Assembly (NCBI RefSeq): GCF_001243895.1
Contig: NZ_LN851186.1
Location: 3,516,735-3,580,734, forward strand
Direction of reading: 5' to 3'
DNA: 64,000 bases
DNA from: Bacillus testis
GTDB taxonomy: Bacteria; Bacillota; Bacilli; Bacillales; DSM-1321
Shown: in pieces, positions 17,071 through 23,338 of the stretch
Layout of the letters: every line of letters begins with the position of its first letter
How positions within the stretch are numbered: position 1 is the stretch's first letter
Program-made: the position numbers and the translations under genes
Notes under the pieces: model-generated
Told to the model about the DNA's origin: nothing
The model's database searches: none
Seen by the model: only the letters and a program-made list of their open reading frames with translations

Positions 17071-17190
17071 CCCGCTTCAGGATGCTCGCTTTCCACTGAG
17101 CGGGCGTCGAGCATACTCGGCGCCTTTAGCACCTACGGGGTCTCGACTGTCCCCCTGATCCCGTGGGAGTCTTCTACCTTCTGCTTCTGT
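17071..17190 (+). repeat. Dispersed GC-rich repeat, family M, diverged copy A
   Basis: Aligns with the copy at 32016-32146 over GGATGCTCGCTTTCC, CTCGGCGC, GGGGTCTC and GGGAGTCT. The central stem is GTCGAG (17106-17111) with CTCGAC (17142-17147), where the 32-kb copy has GGTGAG/CTCACC, so two base pairs changed on both sides. Terminal GATTGATA is lost. Confidence 0.75.
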
Positions 17191-17199
17191 ATCTGCCCA

Positions 17200-17624
17200 A
17201 ATCCGATACCTATCAATCATCTTCTAGTTAATCTCTTCCCTTTTATAAAAAAACTTTATAAAACAGTTGAAACAACACCTAAAAAAGAGATATAGAATCA
17301 CCCCATAGTTTCTTCTTCCTCTAGCCATTCTCGGATTTTAATCAGATGGTTGCACGATCTCTTCCTCTTCTTTCTTACAGATAAAATAAGAAGCAAATGA
17401 TATGGAACGTTTCTAATGATAAATATTCAGTTTGCCCCATCTGACTATCTTAAAAGTGTAAAAGAGAAATGAAGTGAAGAAGAAATGGCTTCTTTTTTGC
17501 CATTAGAAGAAAGATTAATAAAATAACAAACACCTATTTTAACCAAAAAAAGGCATACTTCCCTTTCATATAAGCTCCTTCTAGCATATTTTATTATATC
17601 TTTAGAGAAAGGAGGTTCTAATTT
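17200..17624. other. Gene-poor stretch
   Basis: About 420 bp without a supported gene. A 70-codon minus-strand frame at 17445-17657 lacks a convincing ribosome site and overlaps the start of the 90-aa gene. The last 25 bp hold the strong AAAGGAGG ribosome site of that gene. Confidence 0.4.
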
Positions 17625-17897
17625 ATGGTACACAAACACAAAGTAGAGATACAACAAGCTGAATGCCCTACTTGTCCAGACGGCACTGTTTGTGAGAATG
17701 GTGATTTGCTATGTGTAAACATTCCTTGTACGTCAACGGTAGTTTTATTAGGCGCAATTCGGTTAACTCTTGGTCCTGTATGTCTTCGAATTGGCTCTAT
17801 CGGTGGTACAACGAATTTATCAGATGAGGAAAAATTAGCGCAATTACAGCAAGTTGTTGATGTATTGCGTAATTCTCTTCCGAATTTCACTGTTTAA
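17625..17897 (+). CDS. Small cysteine-containing protein of unknown function
   Basis: A 90-aa protein I do not recognise. It has six cysteines, five of them in the first 35 residues (AECPTCPDGTVCENGDLLC and VNIPC), then a hydrophobic glycine-rich middle (VVLLGAIRLTLGPVCLRIGSIGG) and an amphipathic C-terminal helix (EEKLAQLQQVVDVLRNSL). There is no signal peptide. AAAGGAGG lies eleven bases before the ATG and a strong terminator follows, so it is probably a real monocistronic gene. The paired cysteines could bind metal or form disulfides. Confidence 0.65.
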   Translation: MVHKHKVEIQQAECPTCPDGTVCENGDLLCVNIPCTSTVVLLGAIRLTLGPVCLRIGSIGGTTNLSDEEKLAQLQQVVDVLRNSLPNFTV

Positions 17898-17950
17898 AGA
17901 CTACTATTTAGCAGATTAACAGAGAGACTTACAATAAGTTAAAAAGAGAA

Positions 17951-17990
17951 ACTCCATTTTGATCAATCTTTTTTCAAAATGGAGTTTTTT
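17951..17990 (+). terminator. Intrinsic terminator after the 90-aa gene
   Basis: ACTCCATTTTGA (17951-17962) pairs with TCAAAATGGAGT (17974-17985), followed by TTTTT. Confidence 0.85.
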
Positions 17991-18060
17991 AGTTGTTGTT
18001 AAATAAAGGTGGAAGGGAACAAATCTATATTTTAAAGCTAATTTGCTATAATTGGTTATT

Positions 18061-18120
18061 GTACGAAGTGGCAGGTTAACTCAAGAAGAGATATGGGCAA
18101 GTAATATTGAATTACTGACA
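18061..18120 (+). repeat. Array repeat R1 (partial)
   Basis: GTGGCAGGTTAACTCAAGAAGAG near 18070 matches the 3' part of the array repeat (GGGGCAGTTTAG.TCAAGAAG in R4). The rest is not recognisable. Confidence 0.4.
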
Positions 18121-18162
18121 AAACATATTTAGAAGGCTTTCACAAGAAGAGACCCAATAAAA

Positions 18163-18387
18163 TTAATATCTAAAGAAAATTACTGAAATTACTAACAATA
18201 TTAGGAGATAACCCACAATTGCAAAGAAAATATTTTTTAGACTTTTTTTATCATTAAGTATTCCAACAATTATTAGTACTGCGGATGACAGCGCTATAAC
18301 CCAAACACTATGCACAATTGAATAAAGTAAACTTCCAATAAACATTATAATAGGAAAGATATAAGGTTTCTTAAAGGCGTTTAGCAT
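18163..18387 (-). CDS. Small membrane protein, unknown
   Basis: A 74-aa hydrophobic protein with two to three membrane helices (YIFPIIMFIGSLLYSIVHS, VWVIALSSAVLIIVGIL, IFFAIVGYLLILLVISVIFF). The start is ATG 18387 after GGGAGG; the longer frame from 18417 has no ribosome site. It is the only gene in the 18-21 kb array on the minus strand. Fragments of the array repeat lie on both sides (near 18.07 and 18.55 kb). No family recognised. Confidence 0.6.
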   Translation of the reverse strand: MLNAFKKPYIFPIIMFIGSLLYSIVHSVWVIALSSAVLIIVGILNDKKSLKNIFFAIVGYLLILLVISVIFFRY

Positions 18388-18548
18388 AATGTCCTCCCTT
18401 TTAAATATAGACCTCAAGATATTTTATTGATTTTGAAAATTATAATTATACATTTGAAAATACTAATGAAATACAATTTTGTAAAGTCTTACATGGAAAT
18501 ATTTTGTGTATAAATCCATTCAATTATCGGATGGTTTAATGAATTTGG

Positions 18549-18600
18549 GAACAATATCGCAGTTCCTTTTTTTATGCTGCTAATGGGGCAGTTTAGTTAA
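18549..18600 (+). repeat. Array repeat R2 (partial)
   Basis: CCTTTTTTTATGCTGCTAAT followed by GGGGCAGTTTAGTTAAAG matches the 3' half of R5, with the loop shortened from 18 to about 6 nt. It lies 40 bp upstream of the 284-aa gene. Confidence 0.55.
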
Positions 18601-18639
18601 AGAAGAATATGTTATGATAACAATGAAAATAAATTCCAA

Positions 18640-19494
18640 TTGTGGTGTAAAGGGGGTATTTGTATAGATATACTTGACCAAATTGTATTTTCAAAAGAAG
18701 CGTCTAACCTCGATTCTTATAAAATCATTGATGCGGATTGGAAAGACAATTTAGGAGTAGCGGTTGTTTTAAAAGTAAAACGACAGTTAATGATACTTTT
18801 GAATGAAAATGATTTTCTAACCATTCCTTTTAAATTGCAATATTCAATTGTAAGATGGATTGATAAAAATACTCTACTTATTGCTGATTCAAGAAATGAA
18901 AATGATTTGGATAATGTTTTTATCTTGAATTTGGCTGGGAAAATTCTTGTTTCATTTAACGGTGGAGATGGCATTGAGGACATTGAAATTGGTAAGGAAG
19001 GTATTTGGATAAGTTATTTTGATGAAGGCGTTTTTGGAAATGGAATATCAACAGAGGGTTTGGTTTTATTCGATTTTACTGGTAAGGCTGTTTTTAGGTA
19101 TCATTCCGATTTAACGATTAGACCATCTATATCCGATTGTTATGCTATTTGCAAAGGGAAAGCGTCCTCTGTTTGGCTATTCCCCTATTCTAACTTTTGT
19201 TTAATACAGATTTATCCTGAAACTAAAGCTATAAATTATTATAAAGTTCCCCAAAAATTATATGGTTCTCAGGCTCTATGTGTTAGAGGAAATTATGCTT
19301 ATTTTTTTGATCGTTATAATTCTGATGATGAATTGTTCTCGTGGGAAATAGGTGAGAAAAAACCTCAATTAATCGGAAAGATCGATGGTGTGCTAAGAGG
19401 CTTGAGTAACAGCGAGAATAACCATTTTATTTCTATCTCTGAAGAATTCGTTAAGTTATATAAAATAATTAATGCTGATGAATACAACAACTAG
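18640..19494 (+). CDS. Hypothetical protein, possible beta-propeller-like
   Basis: A protein of up to 284 aa that I do not recognise. It is rich in short beta-like segments with recurring aromatic/aspartate patterns (DADWKDNLGVAVVLK, KNTLLIADSRNENDLDNVFILN, GKEGIWISYFDEGVFGNGI, YAYFFDRYNSDDELFSWEI), which suggests a WD/propeller-like repeat fold; this is an inference. The start is uncertain. The TTG at 18640 lies before AAAGGGGG, and after that site the first in-frame codons are ATT, TGT, ATA, so a non-standard start or a decayed start is possible. It occupies one unit of the cassette-like array. Confidence 0.55.
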   Translation: MWCKGGICIDILDQIVFSKEASNLDSYKIIDADWKDNLGVAVVLKVKRQLMILLNENDFLTIPFKLQYSIVRWIDKNTLLIADSRNENDLDNVFILNLAGKILVSFNGGDGIEDIEIGKEGIWISYFDEGVFGNGISTEGLVLFDFTGKAVFRYHSDLTIRPSISDCYAICKGKASSVWLFPYSNFCLIQIYPETKAINYYKVPQKLYGSQALCVRGNYAYFFDRYNSDDELFSWEIGEKKPQLIGKIDGVLRGLSNSENNHFISISEEFVKLYKIINADEYNN

Positions 19495-19500
19495 CCTTTG

Positions 19501-19580
19501 TTGAACTATCTGGGGTTACAGCTGAAGAGCAAGGCTGCTAATGAGCAGTCTTTTTTGTTGTGTCACTATCGGGGCAGGTT
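19501..19580 (+). repeat. Array repeat R3a with terminator hairpin
   Basis: Direct repeat of R4a (19891-19972): GTTGAACTA, GGGGTTA, AGCTGAAGA, CAAGGCT, CTAATGAGCAGTCTT and CTATCG recur in order. It contains AAGGCTGCT-aatg-AGCAGTCTT followed by TTTT (19531-19556), a terminator for the 284-aa gene. Confidence 0.75.
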
Positions 19581-19634
19581 AGTGGAATTACTAATCTATA
19601 CACAAAAGGTAAAATAAGGTATAATATAGTATGC

Positions 19635-19704
19635 GGGAGCGTTGAACCAAGAGAGATTAACTCCCTTTCTGTTTAACTTCTTAGGGAAGATAAAGAAGTT
19701 AAAC
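19635..19704 (+). repeat. Array repeat R3b
   Basis: GGGAG (19635-19639), a 21-nt loop beginning CGTTGAACCAAGAG, CTCCC (19661-19665), then GTTTAACTTCTT (19671-19682) pairing perfectly with AAGAAGTTAAAC (19693-19704). The layout corresponds to R5 and R6. Confidence 0.7.
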
Positions 19705-19754
19705 GATAGAATAGATAACTTTCATAACTTTTTAAGGGGGAAAGTTAATATAAT

Positions 19755-19835
19755 ATGGCTAACATACTTTTTTTGTTTTCCCTTGCTGTTACAGTCGGAA
19801 TAATTTATTTTTTAATAAAAGTTATCAAGAAATAA
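19755..19835 (+). CDS. 26-aa hydrophobic peptide
   Basis: MANILFLFSLAVTVGIIYFL followed by IKVIKK is a single membrane helix with a lysine-containing end. AAGGGGG lies 14 bp upstream, somewhat far. A perfect terminator (19854-19883) starts 18 bp after the stop. The peptide fills one array unit between R3b and R4a. Its size and charge pattern resemble small membrane peptides and type I toxins, but no antisense RNA is evident. Confidence 0.45.
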   Translation: MANILFLFSLAVTVGIIYFLIKVIKK

Positions 19836-19853
19836 ATGCACCACTCATAGGAT

Positions 19854-19883
19854 ACGTTAATCAGAAATTAATTAACGTTTTTT
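19854..19883 (+). terminator. Terminator after the 26-aa peptide
   Basis: ACGTTAAT (19854-19861) pairs with ATTAACGT (19871-19878), followed by TTTTTG. Confidence 0.75.
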
Positions 19884-19890
19884 GAACTTA

Positions 19891-19972
19891 TTGAACTAAT
19901 GGAGGTTAAAGCTGAAGATCAAGGCTACTAATGAGCAGTCTTGATCTTGTTATGTCTCTATCGAGGGCGTTG
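19891..19972 (+). repeat. Array repeat R4a with terminator-like hairpin
   Basis: Second copy of the R3a unit. AAGATCAAG (19915-19923) pairs with CTTGATCTT (19940-19948), enclosing the shared GCTACTAATGAGCAGT core. Confidence 0.7.
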
Positions 19973-20040
19973 ATCCAAGAAGGATTAATTGTTGAACTCT
20001 TATGGCAGAAAAGAAGCAGTTTAGCTCAAGAAGGACTTTA
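19963..20040 (+). repeat. Array repeat R4b (left arm deleted)
   Basis: GAGGGC, then the 21-nt element GTTGATCCAAGAAGGATTAA(T), then GTTGAACTCTTATGG and GAAAAGAAGCAGTTTAG. Relative to R5 the ten bases GCCCTTTTA before GTTGAA are missing, so the main stem cannot form. A second CAAGAAGGA follows at about 20027. Confidence 0.65.
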
Positions 20041-20169
20041 GATAATACAAATAGAATACCTTATTAATAATCATCCTCTGAAGGGAATTTAAAATGCTTA
20101 ATTAAAAAAGGACCAGAAATTCAAGTACAAAAAATAGATTCTTACTTTATAGAATAGAAGGAGAGAGTT

Positions 20170-20433
20170 TTGAATAAAAAATCAGTGATATCGTTAGTAT
20201 TTGTGATATTTATCTGGATTATCTTAGCGTTGTTCCATTTGTTTAGTTTTCTTTATTCCTATTCACCAGTCAATAATATGACTTTCCAATTTTTCGTTGT
20301 ATTCTTACCTATAATCGCCAGTGTTCTAGCGCTTCTTATAAAGAATAAAATCGTGAAATATAGTTTCCTTTTACTAAGCTTAGGAACTGTTTATTACTAT
20401 TCTTTTCCTTATATAGTTTTATGGATGAAATAA
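20170..20433 (+). CDS. Small three-helix membrane protein, unknown
   Basis: An 87-aa protein starting with TTG after AAGGAGAGAG. Three hydrophobic segments are visible (VISLVFVIFIWIILALFHLF, FQFFVVFLPIIASVLALLI, YSFLLLSLGTVYYYSFPYIV). No family recognised; no charged catalytic residues. It lies between R4b and R5 and has its own terminator. Confidence 0.65.
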   Translation: MNKKSVISLVFVIFIWIILALFHLFSFLYSYSPVNNMTFQFFVVFLPIIASVLALLIKNKIVKYSFLLLSLGTVYYYSFPYIVLWMK

Positions 20434-20440
20434 GTAAATT

Positions 20441-20473
20441 AAAGCCCCTACTTAATGAGAAGGGGGCTTTTAT
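20441..20473 (+). terminator. Terminator after the 87-aa membrane protein gene
   Basis: AAAGCCCCT pairs with AGGGGGCTTT across TACTTAATGAG, followed by TTTTAT. Its loop (CTTAATGAG) resembles the loops in R3a and R4a (CTAATGAG). Confidence 0.75.
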
Positions 20474-20550
20474 CAGGGCCTTGATTCAAGTAGGATTAAT
20501 GCCCTTTTATGTTGAACTCCTTATGGTGGTAAAGGGGCAGTTTAGTTTAA
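20474..20550 (+). repeat. Array repeat R5 (best complete copy)
   Basis: GGGC (20476-20479), a 21-nt element CTTGATTCAAGTAGGATTAA(T), GCCC (20501-20504). Overlapping this, TGCCCTTTTAT (20500-20510) pairs with GTAAAGGGGCA (20529-20539) over an 18-nt loop. Then GTTTAGTT. The two stems share the GCCC strand and exclude each other. Confidence 0.75.
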
Positions 20551-20597
20551 CAAACATAGTTTATAATTTTGGAAATTGATTATTGGGGGATTTAATA

Positions 20598-21098
20598 ATG
20601 TTAATTAGAGAGATACAACCCTTGGATGCCGAAAAATTTATATGTCTCGTTAAGCAAGTTGAATCTGAAGCTAAGTTTATGCTTATGGAAGCAGGAGAAA
20701 GAAAAACCACTCCTGAACAACAACGTAAACAATTAGAACTCATCAAGAAACAAAGTAATTCAACAATATTTGTTGCAGAACAAGAAGAGGGAGAAATTGT
20801 TGGCTATTTGATAGCTATTGGTGGTAACGTAAAGAGAACAAAGCACTCTGCATATCTCGTGGTTGGTATTTTAGAAAAGTACAGAGGTCGTGGTATAGGT
20901 ACAAGTTTATTTCAAAAATTAGAAGAGTGGGCAAGACACTCTAATATATCAAGATTAGAGCTAACAGTTGTCACTCAAAACGAAGCTGGTATTTCTTTAT
21001 ACCAGAAAAGTGGATTTGAAATAGAAGGTATTAAAAGAAATTCGTTGCTAATCAATGATGAATTTTATAACGAGTATTTTATGTCTAAAATATTTTAA
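20598..21098 (+). CDS. GNAT-family N-acetyltransferase
   Basis: A 166-aa acetyltransferase. The acetyl-CoA loop is YRGRGIGTSLFQKLEEWA (R-x-x-G-x-G), preceded by VVGILEKYRG, and the C-terminal part has the usual NEAGISLYQKSGFEIEGIKR block of RimJ/RimL-like GNATs. The acceptor is unknown. The start is ATG 20598 after GGGGGA; a frame from 20583 lacks a site. It is one unit of the cassette-like array, with R5 48 bp upstream and R6 20 bp downstream. AT-rich codon use differs from the flanking chromosome. Confidence 0.85.
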   Translation: MLIREIQPLDAEKFICLVKQVESEAKFMLMEAGERKTTPEQQRKQLELIKKQSNSTIFVAEQEEGEIVGYLIAIGGNVKRTKHSAYLVVGILEKYRGRGIGTSLFQKLEEWARHSNISRLELTVVTQNEAGISLYQKSGFEIEGIKRNSLLINDEFYNEYFMSKIF

Positions 21099-21114
21099 TT
21101 TTTCCGACAGAACC

Positions 21115-21190
21115 AACGAGGGTATAGCTTCAGGAAGGGTTAATGCCTTTTTGCGTTGAATTCCTTATTGTAGCAAAGGGGCAGTATTCC
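21115..21190 (+). repeat. Array repeat R6
   Basis: GGGT (21120-21123), a 21-nt element ATAGCTTCAGGAAGGGTTAA(T), GCCT (21145-21148). TGCCTTTTTGC (21144-21154) pairs with GCAAAGGGGCA (21173-21183) over an 18-nt loop nearly identical to that of R5. After GGGGCAG the expected TTTAGTT is missing, and the IS110 region begins. Confidence 0.75.
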
Positions 21191-21363
21191 AATAATGAAT
21201 GAAGTAAGTTTGTGAAAAAGTGTACTTAAATTAAACCAGCTAATAGTTTGTCAATCATTTCACTCAAAAATATAATGTAAGCATGCTATACTGAAAATAA
21301 GGCATGACAAATAAACTTCCTCCAACAAGATGGAAGTTCCTTGAAGATATGTGAAAATTTATT

Positions 21364-22599
21364 TTAAGCAACATCTTGGAAGGTTGTTTTGGTTTTCAAA
21401 AGAGCGTAAATCCAATGTAAAAGCTTATTAGCACAGGCAATAATGGCTACTCGATAAGGTTTTCCCTCGTCTCGCTTTTTGTCGTAAAACTCACGTAATC
21501 TCTTATTTCGAGGGATGAGTTCTTTGGTCGTTCTAGTTTTACGGGCATCTCGAATGGCGCAACGGACAGCTGTGAATAAGGCATGCCGTAGCCTGCTGGA
21601 ACCCCTTTTCGTGATGTGATTCTTGGTACCCTTGAAGGTACCAGACTCGAATACACTGGGGTCAATTCCCGCAAAGGCTACTAACTTTTTAGGGTGATTA
21701 AACCGATCTATTTCTCCAATCTCGGAAATAATCGTGGCCGCGATTTTTTCGCCGATACCAGGAATGGATTGGATAATCTTATATTCTTCTATATTTTTTG
21801 CTAAGGCATCTATCTCTTCTTCAAGTACGGATAGATGCTTTTTATATTCAAGAAGAATGTTAATAAGCATCTCTAAACTAATCAGATGGCTATGATACAG
21901 GGTCTGCTGAAACGGATTTCGATTAGCTGCTTGTATGAGCTTATTCGCTTGATTACTGGCCCATTTCTGAGATCGGCTCTTGCACAGTTCATGAATCTTC
22001 ACGGTAAGGGTCTCTTCACCAGCTTCCAACACTTTTTTAGAGGTTGGAAAGGTTGATAAAGTACGTAAAGAGACATCCGAGTACAATTCTCCGAACACAC
22101 CTACATACTCAGGAAATACTTGATCCAGCACAGATTGAAATTGTAGCTTAGCTTGGACAAACATACCCGTCAAATTCTCGTGCTGTCTCGTCAGATTACG
22201 CAAGTTCAAAAGCTGAATGCCACGCTTTTTATAGGGCTCTAAATCCTCTTTGTAATACAGCTCGCAGAGATGGTGAGCATCAATTATGTCTGTTTTGACT
22301 TTGCGTAAACTCGAACTTTTCGCTTTGTAAGAAATGAGTGGATTCACAACGATTAACAGGTATCCTCTTTTTTCAAAATACTGAACGACAGGCAGGTGAT
22401 AATGTCCCGTAGATTCCAAAACAATGGGTGGCTGTGAACCTGATTGTTCTTCCACTTCTTTGATAAAGGCGTGTAATTCCTGTAATCCATCCAGTGTATG
22501 TGCGACTTTAAAGCTCTTTTTGTATGGTTTCTTTTTCTCCAAGAATGCTTGAACCTGACTTTCTCCTTTTGCGACATCCAGACCAATGACTGGATTCAT
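21364..22599 (-). CDS. IS110-family transposase (DEDD recombinase)
   Basis: A 411-aa IS110 transposase. The RuvC-like N-terminal domain opens MNPVIGLDVAKGESQVQAF (Asp8), with a later acidic VVLESTGHY and VKTDIIDAHHLCELY. The C-terminal Transposase_20 domain contains IPGIGEKIAATIISEIG and LVAFAGIDPSVFESGTFKGT, followed by HITKRGSSRLRHALF, where the catalytic serine is expected. AGGAGGAGATATC precedes the ATG. Full length, so potentially active. The family inserts DNA with the guidance of a bridge RNA made from the element's own non-coding end. Confidence 0.93.
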   Translation of the reverse strand: MNPVIGLDVAKGESQVQAFLEKKKPYKKSFKVAHTLDGLQELHAFIKEVEEQSGSQPPIVLESTGHYHLPVVQYFEKRGYLLIVVNPLISYKAKSSSLRKVKTDIIDAHHLCELYYKEDLEPYKKRGIQLLNLRNLTRQHENLTGMFVQAKLQFQSVLDQVFPEYVGVFGELYSDVSLRTLSTFPTSKKVLEAGEETLTVKIHELCKSRSQKWASNQANKLIQAANRNPFQQTLYHSHLISLEMLINILLEYKKHLSVLEEEIDALAKNIEEYKIIQSIPGIGEKIAATIISEIGEIDRFNHPKKLVAFAGIDPSVFESGTFKGTKNHITKRGSSRLRHALFTAVRCAIRDARKTRTTKELIPRNKRLREFYDKKRDEGKPYRVAIIACANKLLHWIYALLKTKTTFQDVA

Positions 22600-22624
22600 G
22601 ATATCTCCTCCTCATCAATGAATT

Positions 22625-22699
22625 AGCTGGTAACCCCTAAATGGCTCCTTATAGTGTCATAGCTTCGCTTGTTATACGAGATCTAAGTCCCAACCAGCT
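22625..22699 (-). ncRNA. Candidate IS110 bridge RNA region
   Basis: Between the transposase start and the presumed right end, AGCTGGT (22625-22631) pairs with ACCAGCT (22693-22699), closing a roughly 60-nt structured interior. In the IS110 group the bridge RNA lies upstream of the transposase, as here. Loop pairing to the target was not resolved. Confidence 0.45.
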
Positions 22700-22810
22700 T
22701 CAATCATGTTTCTATAAGTAGGGGGCGAACGGTTTAGTTATCGGGATTAAAATCCCACGGGGGCGGTCGTTCTACCCCAGCTACCATTAGTATTCTAGAA
22801 CCTAAATAAA

Positions 22811-22840
22811 AAGGTCAACCAATAACATTGGCTAACCTTA
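22811..22840 (-). terminator. Hairpin with T-run on the minus strand
   Basis: AAGGTcAaCCAAT-aac-ATTGGcTaACCTT; read on the minus strand it is followed by TTTTTATT. Possible terminator of a transcript entering from the right. Confidence 0.5.
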
Positions 22841-22848
22841 TAATACGA

Positions 22849-22905
22849 ACGGGGGCGTTAGCACAACAACAAATATTTTGGTTGTTGTAGTAAATGAGGC
22901 CATTT
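22849..22905 (+). repeat. Array-type repeat R7 (partial)
   Basis: ACGGGGGCGTTAGC is followed by CAACAAC (22866-22872) pairing with GTTGTTG. A related GGGGGCGAACGGTTTAGTT lies at 22721-22739. These are the last recognisable pieces of the array. Confidence 0.4.
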
Positions 22906-23091
22906 GTTGTACAAAGAGAGGACAGATAAAGCATATTTTCTAATACTCACCTATCTTCTTTAATTTAACCTTCTATAATGTCTGACATGGTATAGAAGTT
23001 CACCGTTGATAAAGGTTTTAAGAAATATATTGATTTTAATAAAAAGTTCATTCTGGTTTTAATACTGTACAAACCTGATTGATACTAGATT

Positions 23092-23177
23092 GATTGATAG
23101 AAGCGGAAGGTGCGAAGACTCCTGCGGGATCACCGCCCGCCCCGCGGAAAGCGAGCATCCTGGAGCGGATATCAATC
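23092..23177 (-). repeat. Dispersed GC-rich repeat, family M, internally deleted copy C
   Basis: An 86-bp element with ends GATTGATA and TATCAATC. On the minus strand it equals the 131-bp copy at 32016-32146 except that 45 bp between GGCGGTGA and TCCCGCAGG, i.e. the central hairpin, is missing. Confidence 0.85.
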
Positions 23178-23299
23178 GTCGCTACATTATTCTTGAAACA
23201 ATGCAGCAATTGATAAATGGGCATAACATTCTTCAGTTCATACATTTTCGAAAAGAAGATTTAAGTTCAATGCCAAAATTACTTCACTATACTAAAAAA

Positions 23300-23327
23300 G
23301 CCCGATCTCTCTAAGTGAGGATCGGGC
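23300..23327 (-). terminator. Terminator of the swrC-type gene
   Basis: GCCCGATC (23300-23307) pairs with GATCGGGC (23320-23327); on the minus strand TTTTTTAG follows. Confidence 0.85.
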
Positions 23328-23338
23328 CTTTTGTTGTT

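Larger units (their letters stand above)
21184..22731 (-). mobile_element. IS110-family insertion sequence (ends tentative)
   Basis: About 1.55 kb holding one IS110-type transposase and non-coding ends. The limits are inferred, because R6 breaks off after GGGGCAG while GGTTTAGTT, the expected continuation, reappears near 22730. Elements of this family have no long inverted repeats, so the ends cannot be proven from one copy. Confidence 0.5.

Noticed and set aside
17445-17657. 70-codon minus-strand frame
   Set aside because: No convincing ribosome site; overlaps the well-supported start of the 90-aa gene.
18000-22905. CRISPR array
   Set aside because: The repeats here are 75-85 bp, diverged and separated by genes of variable size. 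There are no short regular spacers and no cas genes.
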